A DNA stretch of 64,000 nucleotides from NCBI GenBank assembly GCA_963971425.1, contig OZ020525.1, forward strand, positions 12,840,187-12,904,186. The letters are read 5' to 3'. Position numbers and translations under genes: made by a program. The number at the start of each line of letters is the position of its first letter. The first letter of the stretch is position 1. The notes under the pieces are model-generated. The model ran no database searches, was not told the origin of the DNA, and was given only the letters and a program-made list of their open reading frames with translations. This stretch comes from Bryoerythrophyllum caledonicum (lineage: Eukaryota; Streptophyta; Bryopsida; Pottiales; Pottiaceae). Positions 38,237 to 50,061 of the stretch are shown here, piece after piece.

Positions 38237-40229
38237 CTGCATACACATAACAGTATGAAACTATTGTAACATTCAACATTTATGTGGCAGAATTGTATAC
38301 TCTCCCATCACTATGATAGCATTCAACATAAAATCAAAATTACAAGAACTTCCTTTGTGTTGGTTCACATTCCAAGTGCCATACTGCTACAATATCCATT
38401 CATCTAAGAGAGAATGCGGACCATTTAGCTAATGTTTTGTTGCGGACCGAAGCCTTGCCACTTGATTCTGCCATAATTTACCCTTCCAATCTGCAAAACA
38501 ACTCAACGTCGGCAACAAACATAAGGGGAAGGCCCGCTGTACAATCAAATCCTTTCACATTAACTTCCGCTATTGTCCATATCATATAAAAGACCTTATC
38601 AAAGACATGTTTCAGTCACAAGAAACTCAGTCCTCCGAACTAACTCAACAAGAATAAAAACCTAGACGTGTGCTAAAATCATTAACAGACTCTTTAGAGT
38701 TCTCAGGTGGGCCAAGACTGGGATCAAGAACCGCTGCAGCATTACTTAGAGAGGTAAGACTCGTCCACATGAATAGTTCAAGTGCAGGCGAATAAAAAGC
38801 AAGGAGAGCAATTTATGGCTCAGCACATTTCCCAGCTGAAATTGGGACAGGCATAACTTACACTGAAAGCGTTGAAGAAAATCCTTCAAGAGGTGTCTTC
38901 CGTGCTCATCCTGGGTACCAAACATGTTCCAACTTCCAAAAAGAAAGTCAAATTTCGAAGGACTTCTGCACACCGGACCTCATTTCTCTTAGCAAGCACA
39001 GACCTAAGAATCTCTACAAACATGCTCTCTAAAAACAGAATGGCCTCCTTATCCAAGGCATTGCAGCCTGTATTCCTCCATTCTCCTCCTACAAGTTGAA
39101 CACAGATGTAGCCCCTACCAATCTTGAGACTGAATTTCCTCAGCAGTTTGTCGAAACAGCCAGACACGAGATCCATTCCACTGCCATAACATACCCTCTC
39201 ACGAATCACACTTCAGTCCGCTCCGATCCACCACGCCACCTCCCAGCAGACCCTCGCCATTTCAACCTTCAGGACCAACCCCACCAAACCCTTCCTACCA
39301 AGCTCCTGCCAAATCCATCCACACAAAAGAAGCTCTCACCACCTACCAACACCAGGATTCAACGTGCCCAAACTAGATCACCAATCTAATCTCAAACAGT
39401 TTCTAACGAAGCTCTGAAACAATGTCGCGCAAGCGCCACAAACCCCAACTTGGAGTTGAAAGTGTCAAAGCCGACTCAACCGGATGCAATGTCGGAGATG
39501 GATGACTACCATTGGATGACGCAACTTGCACCCGCACTTCTCCGTTTTCGTTCCGATATCGTAGATCTAACTGCTCGAGGGTTTAGCTCTATAATCTATG
39601 ATAAGAGTGTAAATCCAGATCTGCTGGAGGGCGAGGGTTTAAGCGGAGCGGAGTCGGGAGAGCGAGAGCGACGGGACACGAGCCATCACACTTGGCTCGC
39701 GTGAGCGGTGCACATTCTCAGAAGCGTTTCGTGGCGATGGCGTTCGCAGTGTGTCCTGCGGCGGTGGTGCAAACACAAGCGTAGGTGCTCTTCAGAGTTT
39801 GAATGCTTGAACTACGGATGGTGTGGTGCATCTTCTAGGGTTGAGCTTGTGCTGCAGTATCGTATTATCCGGTGTTTTATCAAAGTTGAGTTGCCACGAC
39901 AAGTGATAGTAAAAATTAAATAAACCATGCTACTTAGCAGATGGCTTTAATTGACAATTGAAAGAATGTTGATAACAGAAAGAATCAATGTCGCCACATA
40001 CACATATACATGTGCTGTACAAGCCCTACCTACAACTACAACAACTGCACTATTGACAAACTAATATACAACTATACGAGAGCACAAAACAATTGTTCAG
40101 CTATAAGCGACAGTGAAGGCTGGTAGGATGTGCACCATCACACACTTCAAGTGACCAGCAGAAAGGTTGCTTCACTAAAACAACCTAATCAGGACTCTAG
40201 TCTGAAGGGGACGACGACACGGTCACGGT
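38237..40229. other. Upstream of the resistance gene; possible first exon
   Basis: A reverse frame from about 39176 to 38886 encodes a plausible protein start (FSLKIGRGYICVQLVGGEW, then LDKEAILFLESMFVEILRS). Its composition is natural and it may be an upstream exon of the resistance gene, or an independent fragment. From 39400 to 39900 the DNA is GC-richer but shows no family. 39900-40229 is the 3' flank of the clpD fragment. No other gene is seen. Confidence 0.35.
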
Positions 40230-41158
40230 TTACAGCACCACAGGCAAGCACAAGCCATGGTCGCAGACATCGGGCTTCTCATGGCGGATCACCGTCGGGT
40301 TACCTGTGTCATCGATGTCCATGAGAGCTGTGTCGCCGTCCTTGAACTCGCCCGCGAGCAAGGCTTCGCTCAGATTATCCTCGACTAAAGCCGTCACTGC
40401 TCTTCTCAGAGGTCTGGCGCGCACCGTAGCTTCTGTCGTACCCCTGGTCGCATATCAACTTCACCATTGCTTCCGAAACTTCAAGGTGCAATCCCCGTCC
40501 TAACAAGCGTGCCTTTGTTTCCTCCAGCATGATATCAACAATAGCACGGACCTGTTTCACAAGGATGAGAAACTTAGTCGCGTGTTAAAAAGTGGGCCAC
40601 TTCACAACACAAATACCAACTACATCACATCAGGGTTTGTAGTTGATTCGAGATGCAGGAGACGAGAAAATAGGACCATACCTGTGCCTTCTCCAACGAC
40701 CTGAAGATAACGACTTCATCGAGACGGTTCAGCAACTCGGGCCTGAACTAACCTTTGAGTTCATCCATGACAAGCTCCTTCAACTGCGAGTACTTGCCAC
40801 CATCCGCTTCGTCAGAATTGTAAACCGTGAAACCAATCCGGCTACTTCCACCATTGGCGATCTGTTGCGAGCCTATGTTGGATGTCATCACTATCAATAC
40901 GTTCTTGAAGGACACCTTTCTACCCTGGGAATCGGTGAGGTGGCCATCTTCGAAAATTTGAAGTAGCATGTTGAAAACATCGGGATGGGCTTTCTCGATT
41001 TCGTCCATGAGAATGACTGTGAAGGGGCGCCGGCGCACAGCTTCGGTGAGAACACCACCTTCGCCATAGCCCACGTACCCTGGTGGAGAGCCAACAAGTT
41101 TGCTAACCGTGTGCCTCTCCATGTACTCACTCATGTCCAAACGAATCATAGACTCTTC
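40230..41158 (-). pseudogene. clpD: 3' fragment of ClpD (ERD1-type HSP100 chaperone), broken
   Basis: Two exons (41158-40682 and 40551-40230) encode the second AAA+ domain and C-terminus of a chloroplast Clp ATPase. Visible motifs are [26 protein letters not shown], Walker B-type [15 protein letters not shown], the [12 protein letters not shown] sensor region, FRPELLNRLDE and YDRSYGAR. The [18 protein letters not shown] and TGNPT features point to ClpD rather than ClpC. A TAG interrupts between ELKG and FRPELLNR. An extra base after SYGAR shifts the frame before PLRRAV, after which it can be read to a TAA at 40230. The 5' side is cut within an intron, where prolyl oligopeptidase DNA begins. 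It is non-functional. Confidence 0.88.
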
Positions 41159-41181
41159 CTGAAAAGTCAACGACGTCCATC

Positions 41182-41557
41182 AAAGCGCAACCGTGCCATC
41201 GTCACTCAAGGAGTTCGGGTCCAGCAGCACCTCGGGCTCCCCTTCCAACGATTCCTGAAAAACACTCACATTATACACATCCAACCACTCATCTGAAATA
41301 CCACACAGAAGAAGAAATACTCATCACGCACATCCAAGGAGTCCTCAAAATTACACACAAGAACTCATCAACAAGCTCTGGAAAAATTGCACGAGACCTA
41401 ACCGTCCACTACACGTCCAACAATTCCTTGAACAAAAATCACACATCCACTTAGTCTCTGATTATGATGACCTAAAAATGATGGAATGACATTTTTTACC
41501 TTGACGTATAAAACGCTCTGGGCCTGTAATCCAGAGTTATGGCTGTAGAAGTATTTG
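41182..41557 (-). pseudogene. Duplicated fragment of the prolyl oligopeptidase gene
   Basis: Matches 18131-18494 of the intact gene at about 95% identity: the start of exon 3, all of intron 2 and the end of exon 2. A 12-bp length difference lies next to the exon 3 acceptor. Orientation relative to the adjacent CSA fragment is as in the original locus. Its ends abut clpD intron sequence on one side and about 40 bp of unrelated filler (41558-41597) on the other. Confidence 0.93.
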
Positions 41558-41597
41558 ATAGAACTTGTTGGTTTGAGGAAAGAGTTAGGATAATTGT

Positions 41598-41759
41598 TTG
41601 TGTAGAGCTCTCATGCATGGATTGTCTGCAGACGTATGATATTTGGAGCGGTCGCATGCACTCAAAACTGGTTGGGCATTATGATAACGTCAACTGCTGT
41701 GCCTTTCTTCCGGAGGATCAGGTACTACTCATTCAGTGTTGTAGTGGCTACACATTCAG
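41598..41759 (+). pseudogene. Duplicated CSA fragment, exon 7 (left of the transposon)
   Basis: Starts within CSA intron 6 and includes exon 7 (41632-41721), which is intact and identical in coding sense apart from silent or minor changes. It then runs into intron 7, where the transposon interrupts after TTCAG. Without exons 1-6 it cannot make CSA. Confidence 0.93.
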
Positions 41760-41791
41760 AACACGCAATTAAGCAATTATGCACTTGGCCA
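41760..41791 (+). repeat. Left terminal inverted repeat
   Basis: The first 27 bases match the right end perfectly, inverted. One mismatch follows and then four more matching bases. A subterminal AGTGCACTTGG at about 41798 is also mirrored near the right end. Confidence 0.92.
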
Positions 41792-42334
41792 TATAAAAGT
41801 GCACTTGGGTACAACGGCGGCCATTGCGAACAAAAGTGGCAAAATTGCAAAATTGCAAAAAAAAAAATCAATGAAAAAAAATGATTTCCAAAGAAAAAAA
41901 ATTGAGCTTCTACAACAATATTACGTACAATCATGGTTGTTAATATTGAAAGCGGTTTTTTGGCATTTTCAACTAATTTTTGGTGGCCCCTCGTTAATAC
42001 TAGATAAATCTGTATTTAATAAAGTTTCACAATATTTCAAAGATAGATTTGAAGGATTGTAGTATACAAACCGGCGTAATCACAGAAAAACATAGTTTAT
42101 GCAAGGGTTGGCAGTTGATTAAAAGATATTCTACGTAGTATATAATGCATACAATGGTGGAAATTAAATATAGATTCTTCTACATCTGGACTTAGCACCA
42201 ATAGTAAAATTACCTTTACTCTATAGGATTAATGACATAACGTCTTACATCACCCTTAGAATATACTACTCTTACACGTACACTATATATCAATTACCAT
42301 ACACAACTAGTATACTCTCATAAAGGCACACTAT

Positions 42335-45300
42335 CTACTCTACAGAATTTAGGGCTGCTTGCAAACAGTCGTCATCGATAGCTTCGGTTTGCATTGCAAT
42401 ATATTGTAGGATGTGAGCCTTTGCCGATTGAAGAATGCGAATCCTGCTTTCAACTTGCACTCCAAATACATTGCGCTTTCTCCACCCGCTCGCCCCAGAC
42501 ATGGTTCTTTCCAGTGTGTCTACCCATGAAAAAATGCATGAATCTTTCTCTACCCAACTATGGCTCTCCCCAGATGGCTCCCAGAATGAATCCATGCAAT
42601 TTGCATACCGTTGTGCAGAAGACCCATGTCCATCAGCAACCCCCCTTTGGATGATGGGCCAATACCAACAAACCTTAATCTTAAGTCTCCATCGGTTTTT
42701 TCCTTCCTCAATCACTTTTCCCACATAGAATGGTACACCGCCTTCTATCTCTGCTTGATCAACACTCAAGGCTACAAACTGTCCACAACGGATATCAGAT
42801 TGTGGATTAAATGGTGGAAATGGGTCGTGATTACCTTCATACATTGCTCCTTCTTCGGCGCGTTGCTCAACATAGTTGCGCTCTGTTTGTTGTGCCCTAC
42901 GCACTGCTTGATTAGAGGGTCTTCCTCTACGAGGACCAAAGTATCCTCGAGCCTCGGCATTTGGAAGCATGGTCACTACCTGCTCTACAACATCTATCTC
43001 GCGATTTTCTTCACTTGCACCATCCATTACATCCAAAGATGCGCTCCCTGTAGGTTCGGTGTTGGAAAACTCTGAAGGCCAAAACGGTGAGGAACGATGC
43101 TCATTGCTACGGTCTTTGTGTGGAAATTCAGCTAAATAGAGTTTCAATCTTTCAGCCTCTACTTTTGCCTCACGATTCTTGTCCTCATGCTGCAACCTTT
43201 GGATGCACCTTTCTTTATATACAATGAAGTCATCCAACGCCTTCAACTCCCGTTCATCCGCTCCAAATACTTCCGCAAACGCTGGTCGCTCATCCCTACT
43301 TGGCAACGACCTCAAAGTTTTCGTCCCTGCCTCCGGTCCCCATGGATCCTTGCAATAATGCTTGTGTTGTACTCGAACCACACGAGTCCCTTCTCGATTG
43401 TCCATATAGAATCGCATGTGGTGCGGAAATGTTATGCCCACCAATGAATCCTGACCTGTCAGTAAGTGAGGAGTTATAAACAATTTCCAATCCCATACAT
43501 TCTCTAGCAGCCGGGCGCTAACAAATGCCTCTGTAGGGGATGTTCCTTGTTCTGTAAGACTCATCATTTCCTTCAACGAATCCACGTCCGACCTCTTCAA
43601 CGTATTTGAAATACAACTGAAGCGTTGATCAATATCTTCGTGTGTATGGCCCACTATAAGAAAAGATAGTTCCACCTTCTGAAAAAACCCCAATCCCACC
43701 AATGTAGCACATAGAGCAAACATATAAATGTTTTTGTTCTCACGCGTGCAGTTGTCGGCCTGAATCCGCAATGTTGGTGGCAAAAAGCCCCTCCTCCGCA
43801 GCACATCCCCTATCACGTACAACAATGTACTCACGACTTGGTTGCTATCGTGTTTGTGGTGAGCCCGAACCACACGTCGCAATATAAATCAATCCCATGT
43901 ACAAGAGCACCACACAGATGGGTCTTCACAAATCGGTGTTCAATATTCTTCACAGTCTGACGCATCCTCGGTACCATGGTCGTGTTTTGGTCCATGCCAT
44001 CCACGATGATGCACATGTACAACTCAGGGCTAATATAACACGACCTCTTGAATATCCAATAATGCCTACGTTCTTCCATCTGGTTGCGTAGATGCAACAT
44101 AAACAACTCCTTTATCTTTATCCTTGCATCCGCATTGGTGGTTCCTTCCATAGCACATTTATACTCCCAACAATGATAACACTTTGAGAATCTCGAGAAT
44201 GGAGGTACCTGAACGTGGGGATACTTGATGCGCCACAACCTCCGAAACGAACTCATAGAAATGGTTTCTCCATTACAAATTCTCTTGACCTCCTCGTTCA
44301 CGTAATTGAATACATCAAATTTGGCTGTATTCATAGGAAGGAGAATGAGAGGCACCACTTCGTTGTCACTCTTACGGCGAAAACAACGATGAGGTTGAGG
44401 ACAACCAGCTTCATCGACAAACGATTTGAAGCAAGCCTCTGCTGCAGACACTCTAGTACTCTCTCTTATCGGATCTGAAAGGGTATTGCCGTGAATCGAT
44501 GTCACTCTTCCATATATTAGACAATCCTTCTTCAATTGCTTAAAGCGCCTCTGTGAATATCCAATCCAAGAGCGTAGCAAGCATTGCAAACTTCTTTCCC
44601 ATCTAACTTTGTTACAAACTTGTCTCGACGAGTTCCTTCCGTCCTTGTGTAAAAAGAAACCAGCATCTGTCTCATCCACATACTTCGAACTGAAAACTCA
44701 TTACCCCATGCATTATATCGCATGTCCAATAGATACCTTGCTGGAACGTCCCTCAAACAATTGCGTTTGCATCCTCCTTGTGCCATTGCAATTTGCACGC
44801 TTCTAAGGGATACCTTAGCTGGTGCAGCTTCTGTCAATGATGGCTCCCTTGAATGTCTCCTTCTCCTATTTTGCATAGAATATGGACGACGTGTTGGTCT
44901 AACATAAGCAAATCCATCTACATGGGGCAAATCTTGGATACTCGAGGGAGTAGATTGGGAAAACGGCGAATTTTCATCTATGGCGTTTGAAGCATGACTA
45001 CTACGTCGAGACCTCTGGGTGGATCCTGATGTGTTGATAAACTCAGGAAAATCAAATTCTGTGGCCATCACTTGTGTAGGCGCTATCTGTGATCCAATGT
45101 CGCCATGGACACCTGTGATATCGGGTTCTACAACCACTACACGTAGCAAAGACCGATGCCAACGAATGATCAAGCCCACACACATGCCAAGGCGTTCTCC
45201 TACAATCTCTTCGGTCCAATGCAATGCATCATCCACCCTAGTGATACGCACCGCCACCTCGAATGGGAACAACTTTGACCCATTCAACTCCATGCCACTT

Positions 45301-45530
45301 TTCAATGCATGCTCCCTAGTTGCTAAGCCCACCACATCTCCTCTCTCAGAAAGCAATTCTACTACCGTTTCTAATTCAGATGTTATGATATCAACAGATC
45401 TCTGTTGAATTTGCCTTCCACGTGCTGCTCGTACTAATCGGGCCCCCACAGAGCTATTGGAAAGCATATTATCCCTTTGGATGTGTGGCCGTATCGAAGG
45501 AGTCTGAATCGTGCGGCTCTCCATTATCAC
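42335..45530 (-). pseudogene. DUF7869-type, DDE-transposase-like gene with two frameshifts
   Basis: Three consecutive reverse frames (45530-44532, 44679-43831 and 43882-42335) read as one protein of about 1,060 residues. The N-terminal third is variable. Then come CKRNCLRDVP, GKEVCNACYALG and, after a -1 type break near 44565, GYSQRRFKQLKK. Next are FRRLWRIKYPHV with CYHCWEYKC, and YMCIIVDGMDQ, the likely first catalytic Asp. After a second break near 43885 follow HKHDSNQVV, QADNCTRENKN (second Asp) and VGHTHEDIDQRFS. This order is that of DUF7869 proteins, which I recall as having an RNase H-like, transposase-like character. The frame joins are exact in content, so each break is a single-base indel, or an assembly error. 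The C-terminus is acidic and Arg-rich. Confidence 0.8.
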
Positions 45531-45742
45531 TATTCAAAAAATAGGAACATTATGGCTGCACATTAGTCAAAATACATGTACTAATTGTTAACCTTTAAAG
45601 CACCATTCATCTGATAAAAGATATGTTTCTAAACACATATTTACAGTTCAAAATATGATGATGATATTGGACCTTTTGATGAAACAAGTTTGAAATAAAA
45701 AAATTAAGAATTTTTAGAGCATGAACTCCTTGCACAGAGTCT

Positions 45743-46645
45743 TTAACCCGGAAGATACAATGACAGTTTTACACCAAAAACACTTTAAAATTGTTGGATT
45801 CCAGCGCAATGAACAAAAAAAGAAACAAAAACTTTTATCTCTACTTTTGACCGTAGAATCTCAATTAAGACTTATTCAATAAACTTTGACCGCACGGATT
45901 GAAAAATTATAGTGTTTGAAGTCAAGCAAATGGTTCATTTTGTTCCCTGCATGCAGTGGATCATTAGACTTTGACTTCACTTGGTGTCAATATTTTGCAG
46001 TACAGAAGGTCTAAATCCATAACCATCTTGTTAAGCATGATGTTAGTTCCTTGTACACCAATTTTCAAAACAACTATGCAAGGAGTGGAAGTTTGGAAGT
46101 TGTTAATTCACAGTGTCATTTTTTGTGAACTTAATATGTTTTAGATTGGTAATTCAAATCGTCAATAAGAAGGTTTACACCACATAATGTTGTGGAAAAA
46201 ATGAAAAGTGAAATATAAAAAATTATCTAGGTTTTAATTGAAAAACAAGAAGTTTTTTTGGTACCTTGTCCAACACCGACTGACAATGTGTGAAATGTTT
46301 GACTTGGGTTGGTATGCTATTTTTCGCCAAAAACAAGAACTTATTTTGACAATATCAAGGGAAATTATATTACTTGCAAGTACTGAAAATCTCACATTCA
46401 ACATAGTGTCTTAGCAAAAGTTTTTGGACGTGCTCGACTTGCCTACTCTCCCCATTTGAAATTCAAAACCCTAAATTGTTTTGATCAAATGTCCAATTTA
46501 GGTAAAAAATTGTTTTCCCACTAAAGTCTTCGTAATGCATTTCTATAGAAAAAATTTCAAAGAGAAATGGTGGAAATTGACACCATAGGAACTTGACCGA
46601 ACTTTCAAAAAGCCCATTTTGGACACTTGATCCTTTAGGGGTTAA
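45743..46645. mobile_element. TTAA-flanked element nested in the large transposon
   Basis: TTAA at 45743-45746 and 46642-46645. The ends are CCCGGAAGATAC at the left and GATCCTTTAGGGG at the right, weaker than in the sister elements. Its interior (GACCGTAGAATCTCAATTAAG.., ..CGCACGGATTGAAA) is related to 48637-48900 and to 24230-24500, so the family is dispersed through the window. Confidence 0.5.
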
Positions 46646-47753
46646 ATATGCTACACCTCTTCTGCATCCCTAAACATTGGTGTAAATAGAACTTGTGGCT
46701 TTTTTTGACATGATGATAACGAATCTAGATCATGTGTGATGCGATTTTTTGAATCCAAGTGAACTGAAACGAAGGGAATCCACTGAACTTAGGGAAGAAA
46801 ATCAACCATGTTGTCTACTTGCTATTACCGACACCATTGGAACTTATTACAATCGCTAATAAAAAAAAAGTTTCTACATCCACATAAAGGTTATTCTACA
46901 AACAACATAGTATAGAAGATCAATCAACAATCAATCTTAAACTTGTATAAAAATAAATGTTTACCTCAAGATACGTTGCAGGTGTTAGCGGTATACACAC
47001 AGATGCTTGATGGCGTTCAACATTTAATCACCATTCCGTCGTTGTTGAACATGTTTTTTAACCCTTCTCACTTTACCTGCACCACATGCATAAAATTTAT
47101 ACGGTAAACTATGCAATAAAACCTCCTAAGTATCATCGTATTACATATACCCCAAAATTTTAATAAAATATGTAAAAAATTTAAACATAAGGAGGAACAA
47201 AGCAAAAGGTCCAAAGTTCAAAAGTCAAACTTTGACTTGTAAACTTGAGGCACAAGGTTCCAACATGGATATAAGGTTTCTATGCAAATCTGGAGGTCAT
47301 TTCTCTTCCCAGTTTCTAAGGTGAGCTCTCTTGCATTCGAAACCTTAAGCCATGTGCATTTTTACTCCATTCACTACTTTCTGTCAACTTTGTGTACTGT
47401 GTAGATTGAAGGAAATTTGCACATCGAGGAGATAATAGCGAATTTGGTAAGCTTCTAACTTTGTTTCAATTCTGCATAGAGGGAACTTAGGGATAGGTAC
47501 ATGATGATTGAAGTTCAGTGAGAGTTACGATAGAGTTAGGTAAATACCAATTTCTGAATACACAAATGAGGACACCAACTTCAGTATGTACAAAATTGCA
47601 ACGTTGAATGAATACACATACAACAGTCAAGAACTAGTAAGTTAAACCTTCGTTCAACTGAAATAATTACACCAACACCATACAAATTGAAGTCAATCTG
47701 AAGTTAATAATATGGCACTAAATCCTTAGTACGGCACATCACCGCACAACCTG

Positions 47754-47877
47754 AAACCCTAGCCGCCACACCCAGGCACCCAAACCCTAGTCGCCGCACA
47801 CAAAACCTAGCCGCCGCAACTAAACCCTAGCCGCCGCAACTAAACCCTAACTGCCGCAGCCAAACCGTAGCCGCTGG
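47754..47877 (+). repeat. Degenerate AAACCCTAGCCGCCGCA tandem repeats
   Basis: Six to seven units of about 16-18 bp with the core AACCCTAGCCGCCGC. The AAACCCTA part is the plant telobox, often found in promoters of highly expressed genes. Here it lies between the two divergent transposon genes. Confidence 0.75.
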
Positions 47878-47924
47878 TCCCACGAAGTTCACGCGACGCC
47901 TGATGGAGTAACCGTGGACTGGAG

Positions 47925-48350
47925 GTGTGCGCGCGCACACCCCCAACTGCTGCTGCTCCTGCACCCACCCAAAAACGCCCCGCCGCAGCGAGAGCTGCGA
48001 TTCAAAATCTTAGGACTCGGGGCGCCGCGCAAGCGCAGGCTGCTCAGGCGCAGCGCCAAGGCGCGGCGCGGGCGCCATCTCTCACACCTCCCAATCACTC
48101 TCACATGTTCATCTCATACCTCCCAAACTATTGCTTGCATTTCTCACACCTCCCAAACTTCTCTCCTTCTCTCTCCCATACCCTAGACGCCCACTACTTC
48201 TCTCCCTCACAACTCCCCTCCATTCCTCTCCTTCACAACTCTACTCTCTTCACCCTCTCAAGCCCTTCTCTCAAACCCTCCTCCAAACCCTCTCTATCAC
48301 TCACAGCCTCCCTCAAACTACTGCCAGGGGTGTGCGCGCGCACACCCCCT
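47925..48350. repeat. Pair of GC palindromes flanking a C/T-rich tract
   Basis: GGTGTGCGCGCGCACACC occurs at 47925-47942 and again at 48330-48347, where it is extended to GGGGTGTG...CACACCCC. Each is a perfect palindrome with a CGCGCG core. Between them lies strand-asymmetric DNA rich in CTCCC and CTCTCC. Confidence 0.85.
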
Positions 48351-48872
48351 TGTAGGACTACCCAACTTTGCAAAGGATTGATATCCTCCATTGATACCCA
48401 CATTTCCAAAACCCTAATAGCAAACCCTAATTGATACCCGACTTAGATACCTCGGTTGATAACTTGGAATTGGTACCTATGAACTCATACCCTGGTGGTG
48501 ATACCCTCGCTATTGATACCCAATATACCTTGGTCCATAAATGATGTTGAGAACATCTCAACCCAAAATCTTTAAAAATGCTTGTTTTAGTGCATTTAGC
48601 AAGGAAGACAAAATATAGTTTTTTTGGTCATTTTAACCGTAGGATCTTAATCCTTACCTATTAATTAATATGCTCACAAAATTTCATAAATTTTCACCGC
48701 ACGGATTGAAAGATTATAATGTTTGAAGTAGTGAAAAGCCTCATTTTCTTCACTGCGTTTTCTGGATCAGCAGACTTTGATTTCAATTGGTGTCACATTT
48801 TTGCACTATAAAAGGTCTCAATTAATTACCACAATGTTAAGGATGATGTTAATTTGCTATATACCATTTTTT

Positions 48873-49934
48873 AGAGTTAGAAAAATAGTGTAGCATATTC
48901 AAAAAAATTGTGCAATGAGTGGGGGTTCAAAAATTCTCAATTCACATTATGTTTTTTTGTGAACTTGATATCGTTTGAAATGAGAATCCAAATGGTCAAT
49001 ACAAAGGTTTACATCACATAATGCCGTAGGAAAAATCAAAAGTGAATCAAACAAAGATCTCAAAGTTTTATGTGGAAAGGTAGAAGTTTTTTGGTACTCT
49101 CCTCAAAAATAAGTGACAATGATTGAAAATTATTGACTTGGATTAATATGCTATTTCACCAAAGAACCAAGAACATGCTTAACATGATGGTATTGGATGT
49201 AGATCTTGTGTAGTTTAAAAGATTTTAGAGGTAGACAAGGGGTGTAGCATATTAAACAAAAAATTGCAATGAGTGGAGGTTCAAAAATTCCCAAGTCACG
49301 TTATGTTTTTTTTTTAACTTGATATCGTTTGAAATGAGAATCCAAATGGTCAATGAGAAGTTTTACATCGCATAATGTTGTAGGCAAAATCAAAAGTGAA
49401 TCATACGAAGTTCTCAAAGTTTTATGTGGAAAAGTAGAAGTTTTTTGGTACTATCCTCGAAAATGTGTGACAATGTGTGAAAATGATTGACTTGGATTAA
49501 TATGCTATTTCACCAAAGAACCAAGAACATGCTTAACATGATGGTATTGGATGTAGATCTTGTGTAGTTTAAAAGATTTTAGAGGTAGACAAGGGGTGTA
49601 GCATATTAAAAAAAAAATTGCAATGAGTGGAGGTTCAAAAATTCTCAATTCACGTTATGTTATTTTTTGAACTCGATATCGTTTGAAATGCGAATCCAAA
49701 TGGTCATTGAGAAGTTTTACATCGCATAATGTTGTAGGCAAAATCAAAAGTGAATCATACGAAGTTCTCAAAGTTTTATGTGGAAAAGTAGAAGTTTTTT
49801 GGTACTATCCTCGAAAATGTGTGACAATGTGTGAAAATGATTGACTTGGATTAATATGCTATTTCACCAAAGAACTAACAACATGCTTAACACGATGATA
49901 TTGGATTTAGATCTTCTGTGGTGCAAAAGTTTTT
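48873..49934 (+). repeat. Three tandem 354-bp units
   Basis: The anchor AGAG(G/T)TAG occurs at 48873, 49227, 49581 and 49935, exactly 354 bp apart. Units 2 and 3 are nearly identical and unit 1 is more diverged. They contain GTGCAATGAGTGG, TTTGAAATGAGAATCC and TTTTTTGGTACT. A second copy at 53566-54627 is part of the assembly duplication. A diverged single unit is at about 46080-46400. Confidence 0.88.
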
Positions 49935-50061
49935 AGAGGTAGACAAGGGGTGTAGCATGTTCAAAAAAGTTGTGCAATGAGTGGAGGTTCAAAAATTCTT
50001 ATTCCATACTAATAGTGACTATCATTTTGTAATGATATACAAGTTTTTTGAGTGTTGCGTT

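Larger units (their letters stand above)
46646..50061. promoter_or_regulatory. Intergenic region between the two transposon genes
   Basis: No gene is supported. It contains telobox-like CCGCC repeats (47754-47877), two GC palindromes (about 47925 and 48330), a C/T-rich tract (48080-48320) and three 354-bp tandem units (48873-49934). As the stretch upstream of the plus-strand gene it should hold its promoter. The clean frame of the large ORF also reads 27 codons upstream of the chosen Met. Confidence 0.5.

Noticed and set aside
48080-48434. Pro/Ser/Thr-rich frame in the C/T tract
   Set aside because: The composition follows the pyrimidine bias of the DNA, and the frame has no relation to the downstream ORF.
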